A DNA stretch of 18,931 nucleotides from Firmicutes bacterium CAG:238 (GTDB taxonomy: Bacteria > Bacillota > Clostridia > Peptostreptococcales > Anaerovoracaceae), in the NCBI GenBank assembly GCA_000435615.1, contig FR881965.1:1-18931 (forward strand). The letters run 5' to 3'. The position numbers and the translations under genes are program-made. Below are positions 1 through 8,024 of this stretch, piece after piece. The notes beneath the pieces were generated by a model that was not told where the DNA came from, did not search any database, and saw only the letters and a program-made list of their open reading frames with translations. Position 1 is the first letter of the stretch; the number at the start of each line of letters is the position of its first letter.

Positions 1-2940
1 TCTTTGTTCTTCGATGCAAAGCGTTATGATCTTGCCAAAGTAGGAAGATATAAATACAATAAAAAGCTTGGTTTATCAAACAGAATTGCAGGCGTAGTGG
101 CAGCCGAAGATGTAATTCACCCTGAGACAGGAGAAATCCTTGCCGAAAAGGGACAAAAAATTGATAGAACACTGGCTTCTGACATCGAAAATGCAGGTGT
201 AGAGTACATTTATGCCTATGCACTGGACAAGGAAAAAGAAGACCAGGTTACAAAAGTTATCGGAAACAACTTTGTAGATCTTAAGCATTATGTTGATTTT
301 GACATTACAGGGCTTAAGGTGGCTGACAAGGTGTTTTATCCTGTCCTCAAAGAGATACTCGCAGCAGCATCTTCAGAGGAAGAACTTAAGGAAATGCTTG
401 TGGAAAGAAAGAATGACCTTTCTCCTAAGCATATTATCGTAGAGGATATCATTGCGTCCATCAGCTATATCCTCAACTTAAATTATGGCATCGGAACAAT
501 TGACGATATAGACCATTTAGGCAACCGTCGTCTGAGAACTGTGGGAGAACTTCTGCAGAATCAATTCAGAATCGGTCTTGCAAGAATGGAAAGAGTCGTA
601 AAGGAGAGAATGACAACGCAGGATATCGACGTTACGACTCCGCAGGCTTTAATGAATATCAGACCGGTAACGGCAGCGATTAAGGAATTCTTCGGAAGTT
701 CCCAGCTGTCGCAGTTTATGGACCAGAACAATCCTCTTGCAGAACTTACGCACAAGAGAAGACTTTCGGCTCTCGGACCTGGCGGACTTTCAAGAGAAAG
801 AGCCGGATTCGAAGTTCGAGATGTACACCATTCCCATTACGGAAGAATGTGTCCGATTGAAACACCGGAAGGCCCGAACATCGGGTTGATTGGTTCCCTT
901 ACAACGTATGGCGTAATCAATCAGTACGGATTTATTGAAACACCGTACAGAGTTGTAGATAAAGAAACACACAGAGTAACGGATGAAATTCACTACCTTA
1001 CTGCTGACGAAGAAGAAATGATGGTTGTCGCTCAGGCAAACGAACCGCTTACAGAGGATGGACATTTTGCGAATGCAAAGGTTGCGTCCAGAGGTGAGCA
1101 CGGCGAGATTGCGCTCATGCCAAGAGAACAAATCGATTACATGGACGTTTCGCCAAAGCAGGTAGTTTCCGTTGCGACGGCAATGATTCCATTCCTGGAA
1201 AATGACGACGCAAACCGTGCGCTCATGGGATCTAACATGCAGCGTCAGGCAGTTCCGCTCCTTGTTACAGAAGCTCCGATTGTCGGAACAGGTATGGAAT
1301 ACAAGGCAGCAAGAGATTCAGGTGTTGTAATACTCGCAAAAGCAGCCGGCACGGTTGAGTTTGTTGATGCTGATACAATTATTATCAGAAGAGATGACAA
1401 CAACGAAAGAGACGTTTACAAACTCTTGAAATTCAAGCGTTCCAACCAGGGAACGTGCATAAACCAGAGACCGATTGTTTCAAACGGCGAGCACATCGAC
1501 GAAGGCGAAGTTATTGCAGACGGACCTTCCACAGATCTCGGTGAAATCGCTCTCGGAAAGAACCTCCTCATCGGTTTCATGACATGGGAAGGTTATAACT
1601 ACGAAGACGCTATCATCTTAAATGAAAGACTGTTGATGGACGATGTGCTGACTTCGCTCCACATCGAGGAATATGAGTCCGAAGCCAGAGATACCAAGCT
1701 CGGGCCGGAAGAAATCACAAGAGATATTCCGAATGTCGGTGACGACGCTCTCAAGGATCTTGACGAAGAAGGCATCATAAGAATCGGTGCAGAAGTAAAT
1801 TCTTCGGATATTTTGGTAGGTAAGGTTACTCCTAAGGGAGAGACAGAACTCACCGCAGAAGAAAGACTTCTCCGTGCAATTTTCGGAGAAAAAGCAAGAG
1901 AAGTAAGAGATACTTCCCTCAGAGTTCCGCACGGCGAGACAGGTATTGTCGTTGACGTTAAAGTTTTCTGCAGAGAAAACGGCGACGAACTGCCGCCGGG
2001 AGTAAACAAACTCGTAAGATGCTACATTGCCACAAAGAGAAAAATCAATGTCGGCGATAAGATGGCAGGACGTCACGGAAACAAGGGTGTAATTTCGAGA
2101 ATTTTACCGGAAGAAGATATGCCGTTCCTCGAAAACGGACAGCCGCTTCAGGTCATGCTGAATCCTTTGGGCGTACCTTCCCGAATGAATGTTGGACAGG
2201 TACTTGAAGTTCACCTCGGACTTGCCGCAAAGAAAAAAGGCTGGTATATTTCCACTCCTGTATTTGATGGGGCAACGGAAAAAGACATCATCGGTCTTTT
2301 GGACGAATGCGGATACCCTAGAACAGGCAAGCTCAAACTCAGAGACGGAAGAACCGGAGAATATTTCGACAATCCTGTAACGGTTGGATACATGTACATG
2401 TTGAAACTCCACCATTTGGTTGACGATAAGATTCACGCAAGAAGTACCGGTCCGTACTCGCTGGTAACGCAGCAGCCACTCGGCGGTAAGGCGCAGTTCG
2501 GCGGACAGCGTTTCGGAGAAATGGAAGTATGGGCACTCGAAGCATATGGTGCTGCTTATACTTTACAGGAAATTTTGACAGTAAAATCCGACGATATCGT
2601 AGGGCGTGTTAAGACTTACGAAGCAATCGTCAAGGGAGAAAACATTCCTAAGCCGGGCATTCCGGAATCCTTCAAGGTATTGATTAAGGAAATGCAGGCG
2701 CTGGGACTTGATGTCAAAGTATTATCCGAAAATGATGAAGAAATCGAAATTAAGGAATCTTCGGAATATGACGATGATCCTCGCAACCTTGAATCCATCA
2801 TGGATTTCGAGACGGAAATCGAAAGCGAAGAGCAGATGTTAAACAGCGGATTCAGTGAAGAAAACGCAGATGAAGATGATTTCGACGCTGACTTCGGCCA
2901 GCAGGATGACTTTGAAGAAGACGATTTCAGAGAAGAGTAA
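1..2940 (+). CDS. rpoB: RNA polymerase beta subunit, C-terminal ~80% (5' end missing at window edge)
   Basis: Beta subunit of DNA-dependent RNA polymerase, forming half of the catalytic cleft. The frame is open from base 1 (Ser-Leu-Phe-Phe-Asp), which is internal RpoB sequence, so the TTG at 4 is not a start. The rifampicin cluster at 694-774 has the sensitive-type residues: Asp at 721, His at 751 and Ser at 766 (E. coli D516, H526, S531). Further core motifs follow: TRDIPNVG near 1720, GRHGNKG near 2067, and the clamp-connecting QPLGGKAQFGGQRFGE block near 2470. The last ~75 residues are a strongly acidic tail, a common lineage-variable end in Clostridia. It ends 29 bases before rpoC, with no terminator between, so the two are co-transcribed. 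The missing N-terminus matches the fragment at 18210-18931. Confidence 0.98.
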   Translation, partial: SLFFDAKRYDLAKVGRYKYNKKLGLSNRIAGVVAAEDVIHPETGEILAEKGQKIDRTLASDIENAGVEYIYAYALDKEKEDQVTKVIGNNFVDLKHYVDFDITGLKVADKVFYPVLKEILAAASSEEELKEMLVERKNDLSPKHIIVEDIIASISYILNLNYGIGTIDDIDHLGNRRLRTVGELLQNQFRIGLARMERVVKERMTTQDIDVTTPQALMNIRPVTAAIKEFFGSSQLSQFMDQNNPLAELTHKRRLSALGPGGLSRERAGFEVRDVHHSHYGRMCPIETPEGPNIGLIGSLTTYGVINQYGFIETPYRVVDKETHRVTDEIHYLTADEEEMMVVAQANEPLTEDGHFANAKVASRGEHGEIALMPREQIDYMDVSPKQVVSVATAMIPFLENDDANRALMGSNMQRQAVPLLVTEAPIVGTGMEYKAARDSGVVILAKAAGTVEFVDADTIIIRRDDNNERDVYKLLKFKRSNQGTCINQRPIVSNGEHIDEGEVIADGPSTDLGEIALGKNLLIGFMTWEGYNYEDAIILNERLLMDDVLTSLHIEEYESEARDTKLGPEEITRDIPNVGDDALKDLDEEGIIRIGAEVNSSDILVGKVTPKGETELTAEERLLRAIFGEKAREVRDTSLRVPHGETGIVVDVKVFCRENGDELPPGVNKLVRCYIATKRKINVGDKMAGRHGNKGVISRILPEEDMPFLENGQPLQVMLNPLGVPSRMNVGQVLEVHLGLAAKKKGWYISTPVFDGATEKDIIGLLDECGYPRTGKLKLRDGRTGEYFDNPVTVGYMYMLKLHHLVDDKIHARSTGPYSLVTQQPLGGKAQFGGQRFGEMEVWALEAYGAAYTLQEILTVKSDDIVGRVKTYEAIVKGENIPKPGIPESFKVLIKEMQALGLDVKVLSENDEEIEIKESSEYDDDPRNLESIMDFETEIESEEQMLNSGFSEENADEDDFDADFGQQDDFEEDDFREE

Positions 2941-2969
2941 TTGAGTAATAAAGAAAGGGGAGGGACTCC

Positions 2970-5900
2970 TTGAACAATAATATTAATAACGATTATGAAT
3001 TAAATAATTTCGAGTCGATACAGATCAATTTGGCATCTCCGGAAAAAATTCTTGAATGGTCTCATGGTGAAGTTACGAAGCCTGAAACTATCAACTACAG
3101 AACTCTAAAGCCTGAAAAAGACGGTCTTTTCTGTGAAAAGATTTTCGGGCCTATGAAGGACTGGGAATGCCATTGCGGTAAGTATAAGAGAATCAGATAT
3201 AAAGGTATCGTCTGCGACCGCTGCGGCGTAGAAGTTACCAAAGCCAAAGTAAGAAGGGAAAGAATGGGTCACATCAAGCTTGCGGCTCCGGTTTCTCATA
3301 TTTGGTATTTCAAAGGCATCCCGTCAAGAATGGGACTCTGCCTTGATGTTACACCGAGAAACCTTGAAAAAGTTCTTTACTTTGCGGCATATATCGTAAC
3401 CGATCCGGGCAATACCGGACTCGGCTACAAGGAAATACTGACAGAACAGCAGTACAAAGAAGCAAGAGAACAGTACGGAAATGCTTTTTCTGCGGGAATG
3501 GGTGCAGAAGCAGTTAAAAAACTTCTCGAAGACATTGATCTTGAGAAGCTGTCCGCGGAACTCAGAGAAGTACTCAAAGATGCTTCGGGCCAGAAAAAAA
3601 TCAGAGTCGTAAGAAGACTGGAAGTCATTGAAGCACTCAGACTTTCCGGAAACAGACCGGAATGGATGATTCTTGATGTTATTCCGGTAATTCCGCCTGA
3701 CATCAGACCGATGGTCCAGCTCGACGGCGGCAGATTTGCAACATCTGACTTGAATGATTTATACAGAAGAGTTATCAACAGAAATAACAGACTTAACAGG
3801 CTTCTTGAACTTGGTGCTCCTGACATTATCGTCAGAAACGAGAAGAGAATGCTCCAGGAAGCGGTTGACTCGCTGATAGACAACGGAAGACGCGGCAGAG
3901 CCGTAACGGGTCCGGGCTCCAGACCTCTGAAGTCCTTATCCGACATGCTCAAGGGTAAGCAGGGAAGATTCAGACAGAACCTGCTCGGAAAGCGTGTTGA
4001 CTACTCCGGCCGTTCTGTAATCGTAGTAGGACCGGAACTCAAGTTCTACCAGTGCGGACTCCCTAAGAAAATGGCATTGGAATTGTTCAAACCTTTCATC
4101 ATGAAAGAACTCGTTGAACAGGGATATGCACACAATATCAAGAGTGCAAAGAGAATGGTTGAAAAGGTAAGACCGGAAGTATGGGATGTACTCGAAGGCG
4201 TTATCAAGGAACATCCGGTTATGCTTAACCGTGCGCCGACCCTTCACAGACTCGGTATTCAGGCATTCGAACCGGTTCTCGTAGAAGGTAAAGCGATTAA
4301 GCTTCATCCGCTCGCATGTACGGCATTCAACGCCGACTTTGACGGAGACCAGATGGCGGTTCATGTGCCTCTTTCGGTAGAAGCTCAGGCGGAGGCAAGA
4401 TTCCTTATGCTTTCCGTAAATAACATTCTTGCGCCAAAGGATGGCTCCCCAATCACGACTCCTACGCAGGACATGATTCTGGGAAGTTACTATCTGACAC
4501 ACCCGGGTGTTGAAGAAAGAAATACCTATGCCGAAAAGGGAGACGGAAAAGTCTTTACGGACCTTGACGAAATGCTCATGGCATATCAGAACGGCGTTGT
4601 CGGAATCCATGCGAAGGTCAAAGTAAGAATGTTCCTCGACGGGGACAAAGAAGGAAGACTTGTGGAATCCACAGTCGGAAGATTTATCTTTAACCAGGGA
4701 ATCCCGCAGGATTTAGGCTTTGTTGACAGAGACGAAGATCCGTACTCATTGGAAGTTGACTTCCTTTGTGACAAAAAGAAATTAGGTGCCATCATTGACA
4801 AATGCTACAGAAAGCACGGAAACACCGGAACGGTTATCATGCTTGACTACATTAAGTCAATGGGCTATAAATACTCAACAAAAGCCGCTGTTACAATCAG
4901 CGTAAGCGACATGGAAATTCCGGAAGAAAAGGAAGCAATCATCGCAGCAGCGGAAGCGGAAGTAGACAAGTATGAAAAAGCTTTCAGAATGGGTCTCATG
5001 TCCGCACAGGAAAGATACGAAGCAATCATCAAGATTTGGTCAAAAGCTACCGATGATGTTGCCGACGCTCTCATGAGCTCACTCGGGACGCTGAACAACC
5101 TGTTCATCATGGCAAACTCCGGAGCCCGTGGTTCCAAGAACCAGATTAAGCAGGTCGGCGGTATGCGTGGTCTGATGGCAAACGCAACAGGTAAAACCGT
5201 AGAAATTCCTATCAAATCAAACTTCCGTGAAGGACTTTCGATTTTGGAATACTTCATTTCCTCAAACGGTGCCCGTAAAGGTCTTGCCGACACAGCTCTT
5301 CGTACGGCCGACTCCGGATACCTCACAAGAAGACTTGTAGACGTATCCCATAACGTAATCGTAAGAGAATACGACTGCGGAACTGACGAAGGTGTGGAAG
5401 TAAGAGCGTTCACTGACGGCAAGGAAGTAATCGAGCCGCTGAAGCAGAGAATCGTCGGAAGAACAGCGTTTATCGATATCGTAGACCCACAGACGGGAGA
5501 GGTTATCGTTGAACAGAACGATGAAATCATGGAAGACGCAGCAGAGAAAATCGAAGCGTGCGGAATCGAAAGCGTCGCAATTCGTGCCGTAATGACATGC
5601 CACGCAAGAACAGGCGTGTGTGCGAAGTGCTACGGCAGAAACCTGGCAACAGGTGAAGAAGTTAATATTGGTGAGGCTGTCGGAATCACAGCCGCACAAT
5701 CCATCGGTGAACCGGGTACTCAGCTTACAATGAGAACCTTCCATACGGGCGGTGTAGCCGGCGGCGATATCACGCAGGGTCTTCCTAGAGTAGAAGAACT
5801 TTTCGAAGCAAGAAAACCTAAGGGACTTGCAGAGATTTGCGAAGCGGACGGAGAGGTTATCTCAATCGAAGCAAGAAAAGACAATAAGACAGAAGTAAGG

Positions 5901-6677
5901 GTAAGAGGCGAAGAAGAAGACCATGTATATGTAATCCCTTACGGTGCAAGATTAAATGTGAAAGAAGGCGACAAGGTATTCGCAGGCGGACAGATTACGC
6001 GCGGACCTCTTAACCCTCATGACATTTTGAGATTAAACGGTGTTGAAGGTGTATATCAGTACCTCCTCAAGGAAGTACAGAGAGTATACAAGCAGCAAGG
6101 TGTAGACATCAACGACAAGCACGTTGAAGTTATCGTAAGCCAGATGCTTTCCAAGTATAAGATCGAAGATGCCGGCGATACGGATCTCCTTCCGGGTGCA
6201 TTATACGGCAAGTTCGAAGTTGAGGAAGCAAACGAAAAAGCAATTGCCGAAGGCGGCGAGCCTTGCGTTGCCAAGAGAACTCTTCTTGGTATTACCAAGG
6301 CATCCCTTGCAACAAGTTCATTCCTGTCAGCAGCATCCTTCCAGGAAACAACCAAAGTTCTCACGGACGCTGCAATCAAAGGTAAGAATGACAGGCTTAT
6401 CGGCTTGAAGGAAAACGTAATCATCGGTAAATTGATTCCTGCCGGAACAGGCATGAAGAGATACAAGAATATTGAACTCGATTACGGCATCAATGCAGAG
6501 ATTATGGAAAACTTCGAAAGACAGCAAAGAGAAGCTGAAGAGGCTGCAAGAGAAGCGGAAGCTGCCGCAGCCGCACAGACGCTGGACATGAATGCAGACA
6601 TCGACGAAATCTTCGAAGAACCGATCATCGAAGCACCGGCTATGACAGACGGACCGGACATCGTTGAAATGGACTAA
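2970..6677 (+). CDS. rpoC: RNA polymerase beta' subunit
   Basis: Catalytic beta' subunit (1235 residues, normal for Bacillota). It starts at TTG behind an AGAAAGGGGAGG ribosome binding site (2953-2963); a TTG start is familiar for Bacillota rpoC. Visible features in order: N-terminal zinc site C67, C69, C82, C85; active-site NADFDGDQ with Mg-binding D456, D458, D460; second zinc site C803, C877, C884, C887; and a trigger loop at about 917-928 (TQLTMRTFHTGG) with His925. The C-terminal ~45 residues are an Ala/Glu-rich acidic tail. No large lineage insert is obvious. It pairs with rpoB upstream. Downstream, 134 bases hold a promoter and leader for the str genes, and the L7Ae-like gene often found here in Bacillota is absent. 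Confidence 0.98.
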   Translation: MNNNINNDYELNNFESIQINLASPEKILEWSHGEVTKPETINYRTLKPEKDGLFCEKIFGPMKDWECHCGKYKRIRYKGIVCDRCGVEVTKAKVRRERMGHIKLAAPVSHIWYFKGIPSRMGLCLDVTPRNLEKVLYFAAYIVTDPGNTGLGYKEILTEQQYKEAREQYGNAFSAGMGAEAVKKLLEDIDLEKLSAELREVLKDASGQKKIRVVRRLEVIEALRLSGNRPEWMILDVIPVIPPDIRPMVQLDGGRFATSDLNDLYRRVINRNNRLNRLLELGAPDIIVRNEKRMLQEAVDSLIDNGRRGRAVTGPGSRPLKSLSDMLKGKQGRFRQNLLGKRVDYSGRSVIVVGPELKFYQCGLPKKMALELFKPFIMKELVEQGYAHNIKSAKRMVEKVRPEVWDVLEGVIKEHPVMLNRAPTLHRLGIQAFEPVLVEGKAIKLHPLACTAFNADFDGDQMAVHVPLSVEAQAEARFLMLSVNNILAPKDGSPITTPTQDMILGSYYLTHPGVEERNTYAEKGDGKVFTDLDEMLMAYQNGVVGIHAKVKVRMFLDGDKEGRLVESTVGRFIFNQGIPQDLGFVDRDEDPYSLEVDFLCDKKKLGAIIDKCYRKHGNTGTVIMLDYIKSMGYKYSTKAAVTISVSDMEIPEEKEAIIAAAEAEVDKYEKAFRMGLMSAQERYEAIIKIWSKATDDVADALMSSLGTLNNLFIMANSGARGSKNQIKQVGGMRGLMANATGKTVEIPIKSNFREGLSILEYFISSNGARKGLADTALRTADSGYLTRRLVDVSHNVIVREYDCGTDEGVEVRAFTDGKEVIEPLKQRIVGRTAFIDIVDPQTGEVIVEQNDEIMEDAAEKIEACGIESVAIRAVMTCHARTGVCAKCYGRNLATGEEVNIGEAVGITAAQSIGEPGTQLTMRTFHTGGVAGGDITQGLPRVEELFEARKPKGLAEICEADGEVISIEARKDNKTEVRVRGEEEDHVYVIPYGARLNVKEGDKVFAGGQITRGPLNPHDILRLNGVEGVYQYLLKEVQRVYKQQGVDINDKHVEVIVSQMLSKYKIEDAGDTDLLPGALYGKFEVEEANEKAIAEGGEPCVAKRTLLGITKASLATSSFLSAASFQETTKVLTDAAIKGKNDRLIGLKENVIIGKLIPAGTGMKRYKNIELDYGINAEIMENFERQQREAEEAAREAEAAAAAQTLDMNADIDEIFEEPIIEAPAMTDGPDIVEMD

Positions 6678-6683
6678 AAAATA

Positions 6684-6713
6684 TTGACACAGGGGACGGA
6701 TTTGTGATACACT
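6684..6713 (+). promoter_or_regulatory. Sigma-A-type promoter for rpsL-rpsG-fusA-tuf
   Basis: TTGACA (6684-6689), an 18-bp spacer, then TACACT (6708-6713) preceded by TGA, giving an extended -10. It lies 6 bases past the rpoC stop, and the expected transcript start is about 6720. It lets the str genes be transcribed separately from rpoBC; no terminator is seen after rpoC, so read-through probably adds to it. Confidence 0.75.
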
Positions 6714-6723
6714 ATATGTTGGC

Positions 6724-6775
6724 TTTGAGCGAAATTGGCCTAGAATCATAGCATTTTAGGTCATTTCCGCTTGAA
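6724..6775 (+). promoter_or_regulatory. Long hairpin in the rpsL 5' leader
   Basis: An imperfect 22-bp stem: 6724-6731 pairs with 6768-6775, 6732-6735 with 6763-6766, and 6737-6746 with 6753-6762. It has two single-base bulges, four G-U pairs and a CATAGC loop (6747-6752). It starts about 5 bases after the predicted transcript start and is followed by A-rich sequence, not a T run, so it is not a terminator. The rpsL ribosome binding site AAAGGAG (6798-6804) lies outside it. It could stabilise the mRNA or be a protein-binding leader; the role is unknown. Confidence 0.6.
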
Positions 6776-6811
6776 AAAATAAAGCTACTTTATAAAGAAA
6801 GGAGAAAAAGA

Positions 6812-7228
6812 ATGCCTACTATCAACCAATTAGTACGCGAAGGCAGAACAAGTTCTGTTAAGAAGTCAACAGCTCCTGCTCTTAACAAGGGAATGAACTC
6901 ATTAAAGAGAGTTGCTACTGACACTCATTCACCGCAGAAGAGAGGCGTTTGCACTTCTGTAAAGACAGTAACACCTAAGAAGCCTAACTCAGCGTTAAGA
7001 AAAGTTGCCAGAGTTCGTCTTACTAACGGTATTGAAGTAACTGCTTACATCCCTGGTATCGGCCACAACCTGCAGGAACACAGTGTTGTACTGATCAGAG
7101 GCGGAAGAGTAAAAGACCTTCCGGGTGTAAGATATCACATCGTTAGAGGAACTCTTGATACAGCCGGAGTAAACAACAGACTTCAGGCACGTTCCAAATA
7201 CGGCGCTAAGAGACCTAAGAAAAAATAA
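6812..7228 (+). CDS. rpsL: 30S ribosomal protein S12
   Basis: S12 sits at the decoding centre of the small subunit. It is 138 residues, with the Bacillota-type extra segment between about 25 and 40 that E. coli S12 lacks. The decoding loop TPKKPNSALRK (54-64) and GGRVKDLPGVRYH (97-109) are intact, including Lys56 and Lys101, the positions changed in B. subtilis streptomycin-resistant mutants, so this copy looks streptomycin-sensitive. The basic C-terminus ends KRPKKK. The start ATG follows an AAAGGAG site. First gene of the rpsL-rpsG-fusA-tuf unit. Confidence 0.98.
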   Translation: MPTINQLVREGRTSSVKKSTAPALNKGMNSLKRVATDTHSPQKRGVCTSVKTVTPKKPNSALRKVARVRLTNGIEVTAYIPGIGHNLQEHSVVLIRGGRVKDLPGVRYHIVRGTLDTAGVNNRLQARSKYGAKRPKKK

Positions 7229-7313
7229 TTAAATCGAAAAACGGTAGAGCATTCTTATTATTCTATATAGAAGAAAGAAGCGCTCGCGGTCATCAAAAGA
7301 TAGATCGAGTACC

Positions 7314-7338
7314 CCGTTAGCAAGACTGGACGGTTTTT
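7314..7338 (+). terminator. Possible attenuator terminator between rpsL and rpsG
   Basis: CCGTT (7314-7318) pairs with GACGG (7329-7333, one G-U) and is followed at once by five Ts (7334-7338). The stem is short and the loop has 10 bases, so it is weak alone. The same CCGTT also pairs perfectly with AACGG at 7240-7244, giving two exclusive folds as in an attenuator. Full termination here would starve fusA and tuf, so any effect should be partial or regulated. Confidence 0.35.
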
Positions 7339-7406
7339 AATTGCGGCCGCTCAGAGTAATCCTTGTCTCGCAAAACAGGTCATTTGCACGAGCAAGGGTG
7401 AAGAAC

Positions 7407-7454
7407 ATGTGCAATTTTATCAAAAAAAATATTGTGCAGATCATTTCGTACTAG
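7407..7454 (+). CDS. Possible 15-codon leader ORF upstream of rpsG
   Basis: ATG at 7407 reads MCNFIKKNIVQIISY, then TAG at 7452. An AAGGGTGA sequence (7394-7401) sits at ribosome-binding distance, and its AAGG lies in the 3' arm of the 7361-7397 hairpin. The ORF covers the two hairpins before rpsG and ends 41 bases before the rpsG GTG, so a ribosome translating it would unfold them. No homology is known to me and a chance ORF this short is common. Confidence 0.2.
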   Translation: MCNFIKKNIVQIISY

Positions 7455-7488
7455 ATAAGACAGAATCGAAGTGATCCGGCGAGGAGGG
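7439..7488 (+). promoter_or_regulatory. 10-bp hairpin abutting the rpsG ribosome binding site
   Basis: 7439-7448 (GATCATTTCG) pairs with 7467-7476 (CGAAGTGATC) over 10 bp with one G-U. The rpsG ribosome binding site GGAGGG (7483-7488) begins six bases after the stem and is itself unpaired. The placement fits a translational repressor site or a structure that helps ribosome loading; the binder is unknown. Confidence 0.5.
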
Positions 7489-7495
7489 AAGAGAA

Positions 7496-7966
7496 GTGCC
7501 AAGAAAAGGTAACGTACCAAAGAGAGAAGTACTTCCGGATCCGGTTTACGGAAGCATTGTTGTTGCGAAGTTAATCAACAGCATCATGCTTGACGGTAAA
7601 AAAGGAACAGCGCAGGCGATCGTTTACGGTGCATTTGACAAGATCAAAGAGCAGACCGGCGAAGAACCTTTGGAAGTATTCGAAAAGGCTATGAACAATA
7701 TCATGCCTGTATTAGAAGTAAAAGCAAAAAGAATCGGTGGTGCAAACTACCAGGTTCCGGTTGAAGTAAGACCGGAAAGAAGACAGACATTGGGACTCAG
7801 ATGGCTCACAAAGTACACAAGAGCAAGAGGCGAGAGAACAATGGCTGAAAGACTTGCAAAAGAACTTATGGACGCAGCGAACAACACAGGTGCATCCGTT
7901 AAGAAGAAAGAAGATACCCACAAGATGGCAGAAGCAAACAAGGCTTTCGCTCACTTCAGATGGTAA
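7496..7966 (+). CDS. rpsG: 30S ribosomal protein S7
   Basis: S7 nucleates folding of the 16S rRNA 3' major domain and lines the E site. It is 156 residues, standard length. Family motifs are present: LINSIMLDGKKGTAQ (27-41), VEVRPERRQTLGLRWL (89-104) and the C-terminal HKMAEANKAFAHFRW. It starts at GTG behind GAGGAGGG; GTG is a weaker start than the ATG of its neighbours and fits translational control through the structured spacer upstream. In E. coli, S7 is the autogenous repressor of this operon. Confidence 0.97.
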   Translation: MPRKGNVPKREVLPDPVYGSIVVAKLINSIMLDGKKGTAQAIVYGAFDKIKEQTGEEPLEVFEKAMNNIMPVLEVKAKRIGGANYQVPVEVRPERRQTLGLRWLTKYTRARGERTMAERLAKELMDAANNTGASVKKKEDTHKMAEANKAFAHFRW

Positions 7967-8024
7967 TCATGGTGCAGGTTTTGAAGAGATTATTTTTTAG
8001 AAAAGTAGAAGGGAGGATATAAGT

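Larger units (their letters stand above)
7229..7495 (+). promoter_or_regulatory. Structured 267-base rpsL-rpsG intercistronic region (candidate S7-type regulatory RNA)
   Basis: Unusually long spacer for two co-transcribed ribosomal protein genes, with dense secondary structure on the + strand. (1) 7247-7285: GAGC/GCTC and TTCTT/AAGAA, capped by the palindrome TTCTATATAGAA. (2) AACGG (7240-7244) can pair with CCGTT (7314-7318), which can instead form a terminator-like stem with GACGG (7329-7333). (3) 7361-7397: 13-bp hairpin (CCTTG/CAAGG, CTC/GAG, GCAAA/TTTGC). (4) 7408-7415 with 7431-7438. (5) 7439-7448 with 7467-7476. In E. coli, S7 represses translation by binding the rpsL-rpsG spacer, so the position suggests autoregulation. 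I do not recognise this as a catalogued RNA family; the pairing is hand-derived. Confidence 0.5.

Noticed and set aside
4..6. TTG at base 4 as the start of an rpoB-like gene
   Set aside because: The frame is open from base 1 and the residues there align to the interior of RpoB; the true start is at 18210.
694..774. Rifampicin-resistance changes in rpoB, or streptomycin-resistance changes in rpsL, as a reason for amplification
   Set aside because: Asp, His and Ser of the rifampicin cluster and Lys56 and Lys101 of S12 are all the sensitive-type residues.
3936..4610. Long minus-strand open frames across rpoB, rpoC, fusA, tuf and the LCP gene
   Set aside because: They are mirror images of strongly conserved + strand genes, lack good ribosome sites and have no recognisable protein motifs.
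7229..7495. A tRNA, IS remnant or group I/II intron in the rpsL-rpsG spacer
   Set aside because: No cloverleaf with a T-loop GTTCGA/CCA pattern, no terminal inverted repeats with target duplication, and no intron core motifs could be found by eye.
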